Shown here: positions 51,801-64,000 of the stretch, one piece after another
Position numbering within the stretch: position 1 is the first letter of the stretch
Layout of the letters: each line of letters opens with the position of its first letter
Assembly: GCA_022113835.1 (NCBI GenBank)
Contig: JAILWY010000007.1
Span: 4,221,001 to 4,285,000 of the forward strand
Reading direction: 5' to 3'
From: Atopsyche davidsoni
Lineage: Eukaryota; Arthropoda; Insecta; Trichoptera; Hydrobiosidae
Length of the DNA stretch: 64,000 nucleotides
Position numbers and translations under genes: made by a program
Notes under the pieces: generated by a model
Told to the model about the DNA's origin: nothing
Seen by the model: the letters and a program-made list of their open reading frames with translations, nothing else
Databases searched by the model: none

Positions 51801-52690
51801 ACTTGAATACTGCTTTATAAGTTCCTTAACATACTTTAGTATTTTTGTTGAAAACTTCGTACTTAATTATATACAACTAGCGTTATAGTTAGAACTAAAG
51901 AAAACACCTATTCATTATACACGATCCAATTAAGTATTATTTTTCAAAGTAATATTTGAACGCATATATTATTTAATATGCAATTACATAATTCACCTTC
52001 GTGACTTTTAAATGCAAATTTAATTATCACACGCATATATGAAAATAAAACATTAATAATATTTTTTCCAATGCATTTCAATAATTATTTTAATAAGTCA
52101 CCGGTTCATTTTTATCTGCGATATTTCATAAATAAAAGTCAACCTCAAAGTCTTCAAAAGTCAACGAAACGACTTCGAAAATAGAAATCGTTCACAAAAA
52201 ATACAAGCATTCTTTTATTAACGAATTCTTCGCTTTGTATGAAGATTCAATTCTGAATAAAATGTGTTTTAAGCCTTTTAAAAGATGGCATTTAATGATA
52301 ATATACATACATTAGATTATATTTTTTAAGTAATAATGTCAGTTAACAGGTTTGTACATTTTAGGTTTTCGCTTTTATTTTATTATTGACACTTTAATTT
52401 ATTTTCTACATATATAATATAATTATATTAAAATTTATACCACAAAAACTGTAATACATATAAAATATTTTTTATCTTGTGGTGTATAACGCTTTTCATA
52501 TCGTAAAATCCTGTTTTTAAATTGCATTTGAAAATCGACTGCACGGTATTACTATCAGCATAAAATTTAGTTTAATATCAAAGGAATTGTGACGTACGTA
52601 GTATCTTTATGTCGTTATAAATAATTCATAAAATAATGTGGTATATAACTAGAAATGTTCAAAGCTTTATAGTATTTTTCTTTGTTTCAG
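48865..52690. other. AT-rich noncoding stretch
   Basis: No gene is supported. Apart from the island at 51130-51600 (listed) there is a small one at about 49690-49770 (GTTATCGGGTCAATG). Short frames on both strands lack domains. Confidence 0.5.
51130..51600. promoter_or_regulatory. CpG-rich island with multiple Pho/YY1-like motifs
   Basis: The core 51180-51320 is very CpG-rich (GGCCGGCGCCGTAAAGCCGC near 51204). GCCAT-type words occur at 51231-51238 (GCCATTAC), 51268-51279 (AAAATGGCCGCC, inverted) and 51483-51490 (AAGATGGC, inverted), with weaker ones near 51163 and 51511. Frames on both strands overlap without a recognisable domain. The motif density recalls Polycomb-response-element-like DNA or a CpG promoter; both are inferences. 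Confidence 0.35.
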
Positions 52691-52719
52691 ATATTGCAGT
52701 CTTCGTAGAAAACGCACCG
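52691..52719 (+). other. Possible 29-nt microexon
   Basis: TATTTTTCTTTGTTTCAG (ending 52690) is a near-ideal acceptor, and GTAAGATTTT at 52720 is a good donor. The 29 bases between begin ATATT and, if one base comes from the upstream exon, read Ile-Ala-Val-Phe-Val-Glu-Asn-Ala-Pro, ending in phase 0. It shares length class (2 modulo 3), start and phase with the candidates at 20896 and 56442. Splice signals are the best of the three, but no flanking exon is in view. Confidence 0.28.
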
Positions 52720-55700
52720 GTAAGATTTTACTCCAGTAAATACAGAGACTTTAGATTGCAAGGGAATTTCTAGTTAGCACTGTCATTACCGGCAGCAAAC
52801 AACTCAGTGCCTCAAATGTAAATGTCAGTTTTCACAATAGCAAATATTCCCTGGCACAAGACTGATGTAGATAAACCCAGATTGGCCCAGTTTAATAACA
52901 AACATTAACAAGGCGAAAGTTTTTCCATATTTTCAATGCATAATTAATACCTTTGATGTTATGTCATATATTTTTTTAATCAACCAATATGCAACCAAAT
53001 GGACATTAGAGTATCGAGTATGATTTTAATCTTTTTAAGAGGGGTTTCATAAAGTTAATTGTTTTCAATATTGTATAACGATATTAAATGCATTCTTTTT
53101 ATAATATCAATAAAAAATGTTTTTTTTACTGTTGAAATGCCAGTAAAGACAAATATTTTCATAAACTCGGTCGGCATAGGCTTTCGTATTTTCATAGTTT
53201 CATCAAAAGTGTTATAATCATTCTAGAATTTCATTGCCAGGATTATGTGCTGGTAATATTATTAAATCTTTTTTTATACATTGCATGCAATAATTGTACT
53301 TAACACTTTTTTCATAAACTAACAATGAAGTAAGAAAAGGTATAAACTTTCTAAAAATCGTTATTGCAGTCGTAATTTTAAATAAATATCGAACATATTT
53401 TTTAGGAAGAAAGGTTGTTTTCTTAATTTAAGAATTTAAATTATAATTAAAATTGTAATTGGCTTATTTTTAGAAGTGTGCACGTCGTACAAACTGAAAG
53501 CAATTATTTTTTACGACATTTTAGTTTAATTTAAATTTTTTGAATATTGTTTTTTGTTACAAGGGAACGCAAAACACTCTTTATGTACATAAATAAAATA
53601 TATTCAATAAATAATATAAAATTCTGTATAAAGAGATGAAACAGAATATAGTTATTATAGTCTAAATTTATAATAAAAAAATGTAAAATGAAACTTGTGA
53701 GCACACTAAATTTTTATGGTGAAATAATGGGGATTTATTTAAATAAAATAAAATAAACTAATAAAACGTGTAATATTATACTATACACTTACTACTATTT
53801 TGCTTGTGTGGATTGCACGGCTGTTAAAAATTTAAAAAATCTGATAAATATCATAATTTGACTATGAATAGAAGAATTTCTTAGAGATACGAAGCATAAT
53901 TTAATTTATAAGCTGCTTGGTCTCTTTGATGTAGGTTTTATGGCCAAAATTAAAGTATAATATTTGATTTTAAATTTGAACTTTATTTTAATGTTATCTA
54001 AAGAGTAAACAATATTTTGCGGTGGTTTATTGATAATTTATGATAAAATCTGGGACCGAAACCGATATAAACAAAACCCAAACCCTTTTTGAAAGGCCGG
54101 AAATAAACCCGTATCCAATTGTTAATTACTTGTATAGGTGCGCCCTATTTCTAACTTATTCGTTATTATTTCAAACATTCGTTTGTCGGCCCCCAATATT
54201 GATAATGATATATCACGAACAATTTATTATTATATGTTAGATAAGGGTAGGTACTTGCGTTTTACATAAAGTGATAAAGTACTTTAGAGTGTTTGTTTTG
54301 TGATATTCAAAAGTGAGAGTAACTCTATTCAAGGGATTATTATCAATTTCGAATTTACTCCATGTTAAACAAAATAACACAAAGATTGTACACAGAACAC
54401 TGAAAAATAATTCTGTGAAAATATTATAGGGTTATAGTTTTCACTTAAAAAGATAAATAAAACAGTTACTGTAATATCAAATCATTTTCCAGAACAAACT
54501 AACAAAACCTACAAAACAAATGTATAATTTTTTTTAACAAGTTTATCAAGCGTGGGAAGGATACTTAAAATTCCTTTTCTAGAAACTTGTCAAATTTATA
54601 AGAAAGTTTTTAAAGGTATAATTACAATATTGTATTTAATGAAAAAGTTTATAAAATTTAATATAACTTTTAGTACATGATGTTTATTCAAAAACAAAAT
54701 TGTTTCAGCTTAACTTGACGAAAGAGTATTGGATATAATTTCCTTATTTATATCGAATATCTCCCAGAACCTTAATTAATGTTTTTATATTTTAAATAAA
54801 AATCATCAATAAAATTAAATAATATTTTAATGTTATTACAATTTTTTTCATATAATTTTGAGACAACTGATACAGATTTTCACACTTAAGAACTATTATT
54901 TTTTTGAGCTATGTAATACTAAAACCATTATAAATTTTATAAAAATAGACGAAATATTATAAAATAAATTTTTAAAAATATTATATTAGCTAATAATGCC
55001 CTTTTAGCTGATTAATTTAAATTTATAGTTATCATGAAAACTAAAGATATTTTATTAGTATCGAGTAAATATAAATAGAACTTCAATATGTATACGTTTT
55101 TTGTGTATGTATATACGTAACTTCGAACTAAAATACCATCAAAACAGGTTGTTAAAACCGGTTACTAATAAATAACATAACGTGGAAAAATCACAAATGA
55201 ATTTTTATTATAATTTTAAAAATGGGTAAAAATATTTCGTAAAAAATATTGATATATTTATTTGTATACAATACACTTTATCATTTATTTATGCATGAGG
55301 ATTTAATAAAAAAAATCTTTTTAAGTAGCATAATTATTTCGAATAGGTCTAAAATATATTTTCTCGCTCCTTTCAAACAGGTATCCCCAAATATAAAACA
55401 ATACAAACGCAACCAAATTTCCCCAGGGCTTTGCAACCAGCGCAGAGCCTCCAGCAAAACAAAACAAATAATTTTTAATTTCCAAAGCGACACTTAAAAT
55501 ATTACCTCCATATATTTCCGAAATTTCTTCTTCAAATGCTACAAAGTAAAAAGTTACGACAATTTGTATGATTTCTTCACTGTGTGTTCGGAAATTGAGA
55601 AGAAAATTAAATTTATATCTACGTATTTTGCGATTTATAAAGTAATGTATTTGACTATTAATAGATATTAATAACTATACTTTATCAAATACCATACAAT

Positions 55701-56441
55701 TTGGATGAATAGATTTGGCTTTCCGATCGTGAACTATATAATTGTCAGAAATTTGTATGAATTTTATTCTTTATATTTTAGCTAAATATTTTTGCTTATT
55801 TTTTTATAATTTCTTAATATTTGATTATAAATCACAATCTCACGACCTATTGAAAAAAAATTAAATATTATGATTGGTTCGCTATATTAGTGGGAAACTA
55901 AAAATATGTTTATTTTTTGGATACGAAATATTAAAAAAAAAAATTTAAGTGAATATATCAATTAAAATAATACATACAAATATATATCAGATATAATTAA
56001 TAAAACCGAGTTTTTAAATCTAAATAAATAATTTTGATGTGTATTATGATTTATGTATATATTTAAATAATAATATAAATTTATGTTGAATGAAACATAC
56101 CGACTTTATGGTTTAGAAAGAATAGGGGTTGCACGAATCTCAAGTACAATAAACATTATATCTCACAAAGCAGCCAGGACGGGTAGCGTATGTGTATAAT
56201 AGTATAATGTTCAACAAAGCTGGACAGAGTGCTAAGCTCAAGGGGATGGGAGAGAGTGGAGGCAGTATCGCGTGACAGGTTCGAATAAAAGAAGCTCGAA
56301 TTTTTCAGCAGCCTGAAACGATGTTACAAGCTTTATAATAAAAGCGCATGTAATTACAGTGCGGTCTGAAGCTCGCAGAGTGCTACGAAGCTTTTGAGTT
56401 ACTTGAGTTTTATTCCAAACTGAATTTCATATCATTTGCAG
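52720..56441. other. AT-rich noncoding stretch
   Basis: No gene is supported. A GC-richer patch at about 56100-56420 (with GAGAGTGGAGG near 56251) precedes the third microexon candidate. Everything else is AT-rich with long A and T runs. Confidence 0.5.
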
Positions 56442-56470
56442 ATATTTTCATGCATGCTTATTACTTTAAA
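56442..56470 (+). other. Possible 29-nt microexon
   Basis: CATATCATTTGCAG ends at 56441 and an ideal donor GTAAGTATG starts at 56471. The 29 bases between begin ATATT and in the shared phase read Ile-Phe-Met-His-Ala-Tyr-Tyr-Phe-Lys. The pyrimidine tract is weaker than in the other two candidates. It contains the palindrome TGCATGCA-like TGCATGC, which has no evident role. Confidence 0.2.
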
Positions 56471-59400
56471 GTAAGTATGAAGATTGAAAATGTAAAACCA
56501 ATATTTAAGTTTAAAGCATCACGAATCAATATTAAAGTATAAATTAATTTTAAGAATAGTTTAATTTCAAGTAAATATTAAAAAAAAAAATTATTTACAC
56601 ACTTCAGTAAAGTATGAAATTATTGGGATTTATTTTGTATTGCAATGATAATACGAAAACAATCAATATACGTACAACTGCATAAAATGCGCGAGTTACT
56701 TGGTTTTAAATCAGTGTGTATTTTAATTTATTTAAAATATCATTGATTCGTCAAACTAGAAAAAAATTATCAATATGTTAATGTGCCTATTAATTTGACA
56801 GCTAAATATTGTGTTGCTTGACTTTTTTTAAAGCGTATTATGTTAATAAAATAAATATAAAAAACATTTTTTTATAATATTCAGTAAGCCTTTCATATTA
56901 TTTTTTGAGAATAAACCGTGTTCTTTATGCTGAAGCCTTTTTTTATACATAAAAGCGTTGTGCGTAGGTCAAGAGCCTTTCAAGGACCATGGGAAATATT
57001 TTAGGTCGATAAAAATAAAACTTAAGTAATTATTTGAAATAAAATTTCATTTAAACGCTACTCCCCTTCGGCCTTAACTAGTAATTTTGCTTTCAGACAA
57101 CCATTACACTTCGAAGCCATTTTTATGATAACATAGAAAGTACGGTCCCTCTTTAACTTTAAGTGTTAAATTGTCCGTTTCTCTTCTTATCGAGAACATC
57201 TGTGGTCTAAATTATAAAGCTCTGGGAAATATAAATGGATTGGGTTTGGTTCCCTTCAGTAAATTCTGTTTTATGTGTTTTTTGTAGGTATTTAGATATA
57301 GTAGCGCCTTTCTGTTGGATAGAGATATGATATATTTATGTAACTGTTACGTTTTTTGCGTAATTTATTGCTTGCGCCAAAGCCTATAAATCATAAGTGG
57401 ACAGAAATAAAGGGGGTGTGTAGCGTTTAGTGTAGAATTAAAATACGTTGGCGATATAATATATTATACTGGTTGTGGTTGTAAGCTTTCAAATTAATTT
57501 AAAATAATGCTACATACATTTTTGTAAAAAATATTATATATTTAAAATATTAATTAATACTAAACCAGATTTATTTAAGACTTAACATTTTTAGGTAACT
57601 AATAAAAATTCAATGAATTTTTTTAAAATCTTATTTCGTTACTATTTTCTTATACAGTATATAGTATACAAAAATAACAAAAAATAATCGATTAATGACA
57701 TTATTTTTAATTAACATGGAATTGATTGTCAATTTTTACCTACAGAAAACAATTCTTTATTACGCTTCTTTAGAGGTTATAAAAAGCATTGGATGTTTTG
57801 ATCTTCGCACAATCATTTTCACATTACAATTAAGTTTCGATTAAAAACGATTCCGTCATTTTCGTTTTCAAATAAACTAATTAGTTATTTTTTTATACAA
57901 TAACAAATCAAAACGTTTCTATTTTTTGAGATTTTGGCTCACATAATTGAAACCTAGAAACAGTTAAATATAAAAAAAACTATATAATGGTGAGATATTC
58001 CAATTATATTAAGTTGGGTTTTAATAAATATACAATGCATATACTGGGTTAGAAAATATTATTAACACTTTTATTTTCCTTAGATTTGTTATTTTAAATC
58101 CTTAATTTAGATATTTTAATTTATAATTTGCGCCATGTTTTATAAATTCACACAAGCAAATGAATATTCTTCGTTGTAATTGAGTTTCCACCCGAGAACC
58201 TTTCATCTCCTTAATGCATAATCAGTATTGACAGTGAAATATTGTTAATTTGAATAAAGTATGAATCGGTAGAAAAAAAAATCTTGATTAACATTCTTGT
58301 TTGTATATACATGAACGATAATGTTTATATAACATATCGGTTTATTTTCATAGCATCCAAGAGAACACTTGCCGTTAAGAGTCGAAGCGAAATTAAGAAG
58401 TATTGAATGCTTATATTACAGAACCCTTTGGTGAACGTAATCGCCTTCTACAAAAATAATTTGTATATATTACTACGATGTGATTCGCATTAACACCTCC
58501 GCGGTTATCATATAAAGGTGTGATTCGGTTACGTATTATTTATTTGTATAATAAATCTGTATCGTCTATAAATGCAGATTTGTTTAAAATATAAAAAAAT
58601 ATTATTTAAATATACTTGAAATTGAATTTTGGTTTTTCATTTGATTGATATTGATAGATAAAAAAATATTTGAAAGACGACAAAGGTTGGCTTGTAAAGG
58701 CCTTGTATGTGCTGCTGAGTATTCGAGAACTACTTCAGTTACTTCCTTTGTTTCCGCCGGTCTTCCTGTTCCTGCTTTCACGGAGTCTTCTGGTCCACGG
58801 CTTCAGGCCAAACTTCTCTGCGCCATGGCGGCCTATCTGATGCAAGTTCCATCCAAGTATTCCCTCTTATATAAAGATCTTACAACGCACTAGTGTTCTT
58901 GGAGCGAAGTTTAAAAATCTATGTACACCCACGTTTATTCGACGTATAACCAAAATATATTTAAATAAATACCGATTGAATAAAACAATGTACTATACTC
59001 TCCAGGATTATTTCTCTTTATTTTGTAAGATATTTAATCTATTTGTATTATTGATTACTCGTTTATAGACAACTATTGAGTTTGCATTATTTATTTCAAA
59101 TATCAATAATCAATCCCTGATAAAAAATATTGAAACTATTCCGAACGACATTTTCGTTATAACAAATTATTATATACCAAACCGAAGCAAGCAGGGCATG
59201 CGCTAAATTTTATAGTATATTATTTTAGGCTCAATCCGTTAAAATGGGAAAAAGTCAAGTTTGTATACTGAAAAAAAAGAACATATTAAATACATATTTC
59301 TGTTAAGAAATCCTATAACAATGAAGGGTTGTTAAGAATTAAAAAAATAAACAAAACTATTGAATTTGTATATCAGGATAGCTGAAAATGAGTTTTAAAG

Positions 59401-62400
59401 AATATTTTCTCTTCAAGTTTTATTTGAGTTGAAATGGGTATTATTCTAACAAACTCTTATAACGTGTTTGACATTACATAGGCTGTTGTCTTTTTGATCG
59501 ACCATATAGCTATCCAAGTTTTTTTATGTCATAGAACAAAATAAATAATTCTCCCAAGTAAAACTCACGCTGACTGCTTAGTTGTCGTATTATTTATTTA
59601 TGTCAACTGATTTCGGCTGACGTCCGACCAATAATAAACTATTACAAGGCTGTTGGGTGATTAGTTCGACCGTTTCTATTACAAAAGTAGAGGAAAACAG
59701 TTTAGCAAAGGTGACGTGAGGGTAGGGCCGATAATTTCTAATGTTGGCCAAAGCACGTTCGTATAAATAAATAATATCTGTGCAAAGAAAACAATGCGAA
59801 TGACATGTTTTTGAGATTAATCTTTATCATTCTGTGATTTTCCACTGTACGTTGATTTATTAAAATCATTTGTTCAATGATTTCATATAGTTTCACTATT
59901 GAAATATTTTGTCAAATAAAAGGTGAATATTGTTTAAAAAAACAAATATTCAAAAAAATTATGATGTTCATTGCTAAAAAAAATAATTACTATTTTACTA
60001 AACGTTTTTGCATTATATTCTTGACAGATGATGTAGATGTCTACAAAAAAATAACGATGAGCTTTTGTGTAAATAGGTATATCCAAACTTTATCGTTTTT
60101 TTTATTTCCTCCTTTTCAAAAATATATTATGCAGTATCGATTTATGATCTGAAACCTTTTTTATGTTCCAGTATATTTTTCAAATAACAAAACCACCAGC
60201 GAATATTTCATTTATGCAGAACATGAAATGGATACTGAACCAAAATGAAAACAGTAAAGCAACTATGTTTACAATTTAGCTATTATTTTTTTGGGTCATC
60301 GTAATAAAAAAATGAGGGCTGGTTTAATGTGTATTGCTCGTATTGTTTGTTCTTTCACAAATAAACTGAATGCTTAGTAAGTATTACAACACGCACAAGC
60401 TTGCTTATACGGTAGTTGTATTTTTAGATGCAGCAACTGAGTTATTTTTTTATTTTTAAATCAAAAATTAGAAATAAAAAAACTTAACTTGATTTCATTA
60501 GGTATATTATTATTATTTCAAAATATACTGACAATATTTATAATTACAGGAAATTAAAATCAAAAATCAAAAAAGGACGCACACTATCTCTTTTTTCAAT
60601 ATCACTTTTAATTCGATGTGGTATTTTGTAGAAACTGCTGTAATCGGAAAAAAGCCAAAGAAAACTAGAGATTATTCGAGTCACGCAGATTTAATCATTT
60701 CGAACTTTTATGAGAAACGATAACATGTTTGGCTTAAAAAATATGTGAAAATAACGAAATATAGTTTAAATATTCATAATGGGTAGTATAATTAATATTT
60801 TTCTTAACCTAAAAAAGATGTGTTGTAAACGCATGTATAAGCGTATGCATAAATATTTTTAGTATCATTCAAAGAGACGTGCATCATATGTTGGTCATTG
60901 ATAATGTATAGTTAATATATATCTCCGGCAAGTCGATACGCAATTAAAGAAGAAGTAGTCGAAAAATAATATTGAAAGTTTGAGAATCAGTTCAATCAAG
61001 TAGACGATGTGTGAATTTACTAATAATATTCCTGGACTTCCGATATTTATCAGAAACTTGTGAATGCAACCTGATTCACGACTGCTTCAGTTTCACATAA
61101 AATATTATTTGATAAATATTTAATAAAAGCTGGAATGAAACATCAACAAGGCAATGGATAAAAATGTTATTTTTCAGAGAAGCACCTATTTATAAAGATT
61201 TTTTCGCTGTTGTTTCTCGAGTGCAAAAATTATGATAAAATTTTCGTTGCGTTGCAGTATTTCCACTCGATATAGTCCTTTCGTAAGGTTTTTACAAAGT
61301 CAGTGGATATAGATGCCGAAAGTGCTTACGTCAAATTCATTCGATTTTATGTTGGTGTGCAAGGCTCTTGGAATATTTGATCTTAGGCCAATGCGACGTT
61401 TTTGCGCTGAAGTAGCGAATTTTTATTAACACCGTTCATACCCTTCTCACTATTTGGATCCACCAAAACAACCCCTTCCCGTGTTTTCCTAGCCTGTTTA
61501 CTTGTATATCATATAACGTTTATTTTAAAATAGCTCATTTTTGATATATTTCGCGAAAATATACCTTTTATATCGCCGCATTTTTTTTACTGAAGTAAAT
61601 AAAAAAACATGTATATATATTTATTTTGAATTTAGATTAAATTTTTTTCTTGACTACACACCTTTAAAATTTGTAATTTTTGTATATGAATTTATATTTT
61701 TGAATAATCAAATGAATATTTTGTTGGCTAAAATTTATAAATATTACCATAATACAAATATGCAAAATAAAACATATTTTTTTAGTTGTTTGTTCTTTAG
61801 GTTGAAATATTTATTTTAAGTAAAGTGATATATGAAAATATTAGCATCAGTGAAGCAGGACTCCCAAATTCAAATCACATTTTATTTAATGTTACATTTT
61901 TCGCATATATTTTTTTTATTTTTAAGCTTGGACATTCCTATCGGTTCTAGGAAATATTCCATATTTCAGTAGAATTTCTTTACTTCTGATCTAATTTCGC
62001 ATTCAAAAGACTTCTCGGAGTATATTTATTAAAATTATAAGTATTGGAGAAGTTGCGCGGAATTTATTTTTGCGTGGGCGCCCCGTTGTTTATAAATTGT
62101 AAACATGATTCTGATACTTTGATTGAGGAAATAACTCATATTTTCCCTTTGGGATTTTTCTAGAGCGTTCGGGGTAAACAGTGCTGGGTCGAGTAGAAAC
62201 CACTCAGGTAATAAGCACCCTATCTACATGCACCTTTGTCAGGGCTTCCAACTGCATTATTTAAATAACCCTGACAATTTTTCAATACGCATATCACAAA
62301 GGTTTACGTTAGATTATAAAACTATCACTGTCAATTTAACCATATACTTTGTGTTTTAAGGTAACCGACTTATACACGAAGCGACTAGATAAATAATCAG

Positions 62401-62444
62401 GAAACTCGGTTTTGGACTTGCATAAAATAATTAGAAATCGTTCA
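56471..62444. other. AT-rich noncoding stretch
   Basis: No gene is supported apart from the retrotransposon remnant at 58778-58879. Milder islands lie at about 57050-57130, 59600-59740, 61230-61500 and 62050-62250. Frames at 59877-60152 and 61541-61819 are Lys/Phe/Ile-rich products of AT-rich DNA. Confidence 0.5.
58778..58879 (-). pseudogene. Possible non-LTR retrotransposon ORF2 C-terminal remnant
   Basis: A minus-strand frame of about 33 codons ends at TGA 58778-58780 and reads TWMELASDRPPWRREVWPEA in its centre. A W-x-x-x-A-x-DR-x-x-W-R pattern shortly before the stop is typical of the C-terminus of endonuclease/reverse-transcriptase proteins of insect non-LTR elements. Upstream the frame is closed by TAA, so only the tail is present, as expected for a 5'-truncated insertion. 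Downstream sequence (towards 58650) is GC-richer and could be its 3' UTR. The plus-strand frame 58645-58893 is taken as its shadow. Confidence 0.35.
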
Positions 62445-62519
62445 ATGTGGCTCAATTGGCAAGAGCACTAGGCCACGCTAGTCTCGGAGGTATTTGTCAA
62501 AATCTCACCTGTGCTACCA
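62445..62519 (+). pseudogene. tRNA-like relic, possible SINE head
   Basis: GTGGCTCAATTGGCAAGAGC resembles an A box and D arm, ACTAG/CTAGT can form the anticodon stem around a loop one base too short, and GTCAAAATCTC is a degenerate B box; the sequence ends GCTACCA. The acceptor strands do not pair. It is unrelated to the tRNA-like segment at 37674. A degraded tRNA pseudogene or the head of a SINE are both possible; no SINE body or A-rich tail is obvious downstream. Confidence 0.4.
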
Positions 62520-64000
62520 AACCATTAAATATTTCGACGTATTTTCGTATTAAATTTTGTTATGTTTTATGAAAGAAGAAAAAAAAAATTGAGCAAAAGA
62601 GTTAATTTATCAATAGTAAGCGATGTCGATTTGAATTGGTGTAAAAGTGGTTTTTTAAATTTATTTCTTTATTTGAAAGACCATTTTATATGGTGTGCAT
62701 TATGTTTGCATTGCTGTATTCGCAATATATGTAAGGGAATTAAATAAAAAATCTAGCCAATCAATGATAAATGCAATGCATGGTAGAATTTCTTATACTC
62801 TTGGAATCGCATACATAGTGACTAAAGTACAGGCAGAGATGAAAAGAAAGACACGCCAAACCCTTCATAAAGTTTCTAAAACCAGAGCATTAAGTAATCA
62901 AATAATTATAAATTCACTTTGCTAATTTGTTTAATTTTGCAATTACAAATAAAATTATTAATTAATATTCAGATGAATAACAAGCGGGAAGCAACTGTAG
63001 CTTCCAGAAGCGTAATTGAATTTTATGATACATGAGAGTTTCTGAATACATCTGATGTATACCGATTGAGAATTTTCGCGGCGCGGTAGTAAATTGTACG
63101 AAGGTAATACATCCGCCGATAATTTACGGCCTCGACTCGGTCCACATATTAGCGCTAGTTCGCAGCCCTACCTCGGGACACCTGGCTCGTCCAATAAACT
63201 TTATTCCACAGTAGTCCAGGGGATATAAAAACATCGTGTCATCTCGATAGCTGCCGTGCCGTGAATTCAAGATGGCGGCGGGGACGGCAACATGGCCGCC
63301 GGGAGGTGTTTTGACAGAATAATTATTCACGGCGCCGCTGGAAGATCGCGCAAAATTGTTTATTGCTTGAGACATGTTTTTAACGAAATTCCGTTCACGC
63401 GGCACAGCGAGATCTCCGATAGTGTTGTTTCGGTATCTAATGAGAAACAGCTTTGATTTGTTATTGACTGTATTGTTACTTATTTGAGACGTGACTCTCC
63501 AGTAAAAAAAAAAACATTATTGGAGTTTAAATTTAAATTCTGGAAGAGTGCGAAAATGTCGGATTTTTTTTATAGTTCGCTTTGTATAAAATGGTATCAA
63601 GAATTAAGGAATTTTTTACATTAAAAAAAAATTAAATACACTGCCATTGTATAGGTTTTTTTTAAGGCTCTTTGTACAAACGCAATATACATATTCGTTA
63701 CGTATTTTCTTATCTGTATGAATCTTAATAAATTGTCTTGCATCTGCCAGCAAGTGCTTTCCTGGATTCAGTAATTTAAAAATACCCGCGAGTCCACGCT
63801 GGTCAAAAGTTCGAAGCCCAAACAGAAGGTAGTGTATGAAGATAATACGGAGAGTCAATCGAACTCCGGGCGAGATAAGATCTCCTTTGTATTTCCCCGG
63901 GGAGGTGTGCGTTTATAGAGATGAGTTGTCCCAAATAGCAATACAAGATACACAAGCACAAGGTGGGGGTTTGTTTCAGCGATTTTTATAAAAAATAAAA
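62520..64000. other. AT-rich noncoding stretch with a GC island
   Basis: No gene is supported. Frames at 62562-62925 and 63616-63858 have no recognisable domain. The island at 63060-63440 is listed separately; a weaker one lies at about 63720-63970 (CCCCGGGGAGG at about 63896). Confidence 0.5.
63060..63440. promoter_or_regulatory. CpG-rich island with paired YY1/Pho sites
   Basis: AAGATGGCGGC (63269-63279), a full match to the YY1/Pleiohomeotic core, is followed on the opposite orientation by ATGGCCGCC (63292-63300), about 12 bases apart. TAATTATTCA near 63320 is homeodomain-like. The minus frame 63124-63405 has no domain. The arrangement is similar to the 51.1-51.6 kb island. A regulatory function is inferred. 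Confidence 0.35.

Overview
The window looks like intergenic or very-large-intron DNA from an animal nuclear genome, most probably an arthropod (insect-like). It is AT-rich, full of poly-A/T runs and (TA)n tracts, and shows no operons or bacterial signals. No host protein-coding gene can be supported. The only long coding relic is a decayed transposase. The species cannot be named from the sequence; the transposase family and the mix of hAT-, pogo- and TTAA-type small DNA transposons are typical of arthropod genomes.

Layout. 1-17000 is mostly noncoding AT-rich sequence with one 961-bp hAT-type element (4507-5467, perfect 8-bp target duplication) and several short GC-richer islands, one of which (9060-9660) carries four TGACAG motifs. 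17001-18099 is a pile-up of three small DNA transposons: a pogo/Tigger-like MITE, then a TTAA-flanked element that itself contains a 201-bp hAT MITE. A second copy of the TTAA element lies at 48337-48860 without the hAT insert and so preserves the empty site. 25721-28147 is a complete DNA transposon with 14-bp terminal inverted repeats and a perfect 8-bp duplication; its minus-strand transposase has two stops and three frameshifts. 33340-33625 is an exceptionally GC-rich island with a C-rich tandem repeat. 37607-38384 holds an inverted-repeat element carrying a tRNA-like pol III promoter segment, followed by a large (TA)n array; part of that repeat recurs at 47391-47512. A non-LTR retrotransposon tail remnant (58778-58879) and a second tRNA-like relic (62445-62519) lie near the right end.

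Functionally there are two layers. One is a set of mostly non-autonomous transposons. The other is a series of GC-richer islands (about 2.2, 6.2, 9.3, 12.3, 13.3, 14.6, 18.3, 21.9, 25.2, 31.5, 33.5, 38.6, 39.8, 43.3, 44.4, 47.9, 51.3, 56.2 and 63.2 kb) that look like candidate conserved noncoding or cis-regulatory DNA; several carry Pho/YY1-type ATGGC motifs. Three possible plus-strand microexons (20896-20918, 52691-52719, 56442-56470), each beginning ATAT between splice-like signals, would fit a very large gene spanning the window, but this is a hypothesis that chance could explain.
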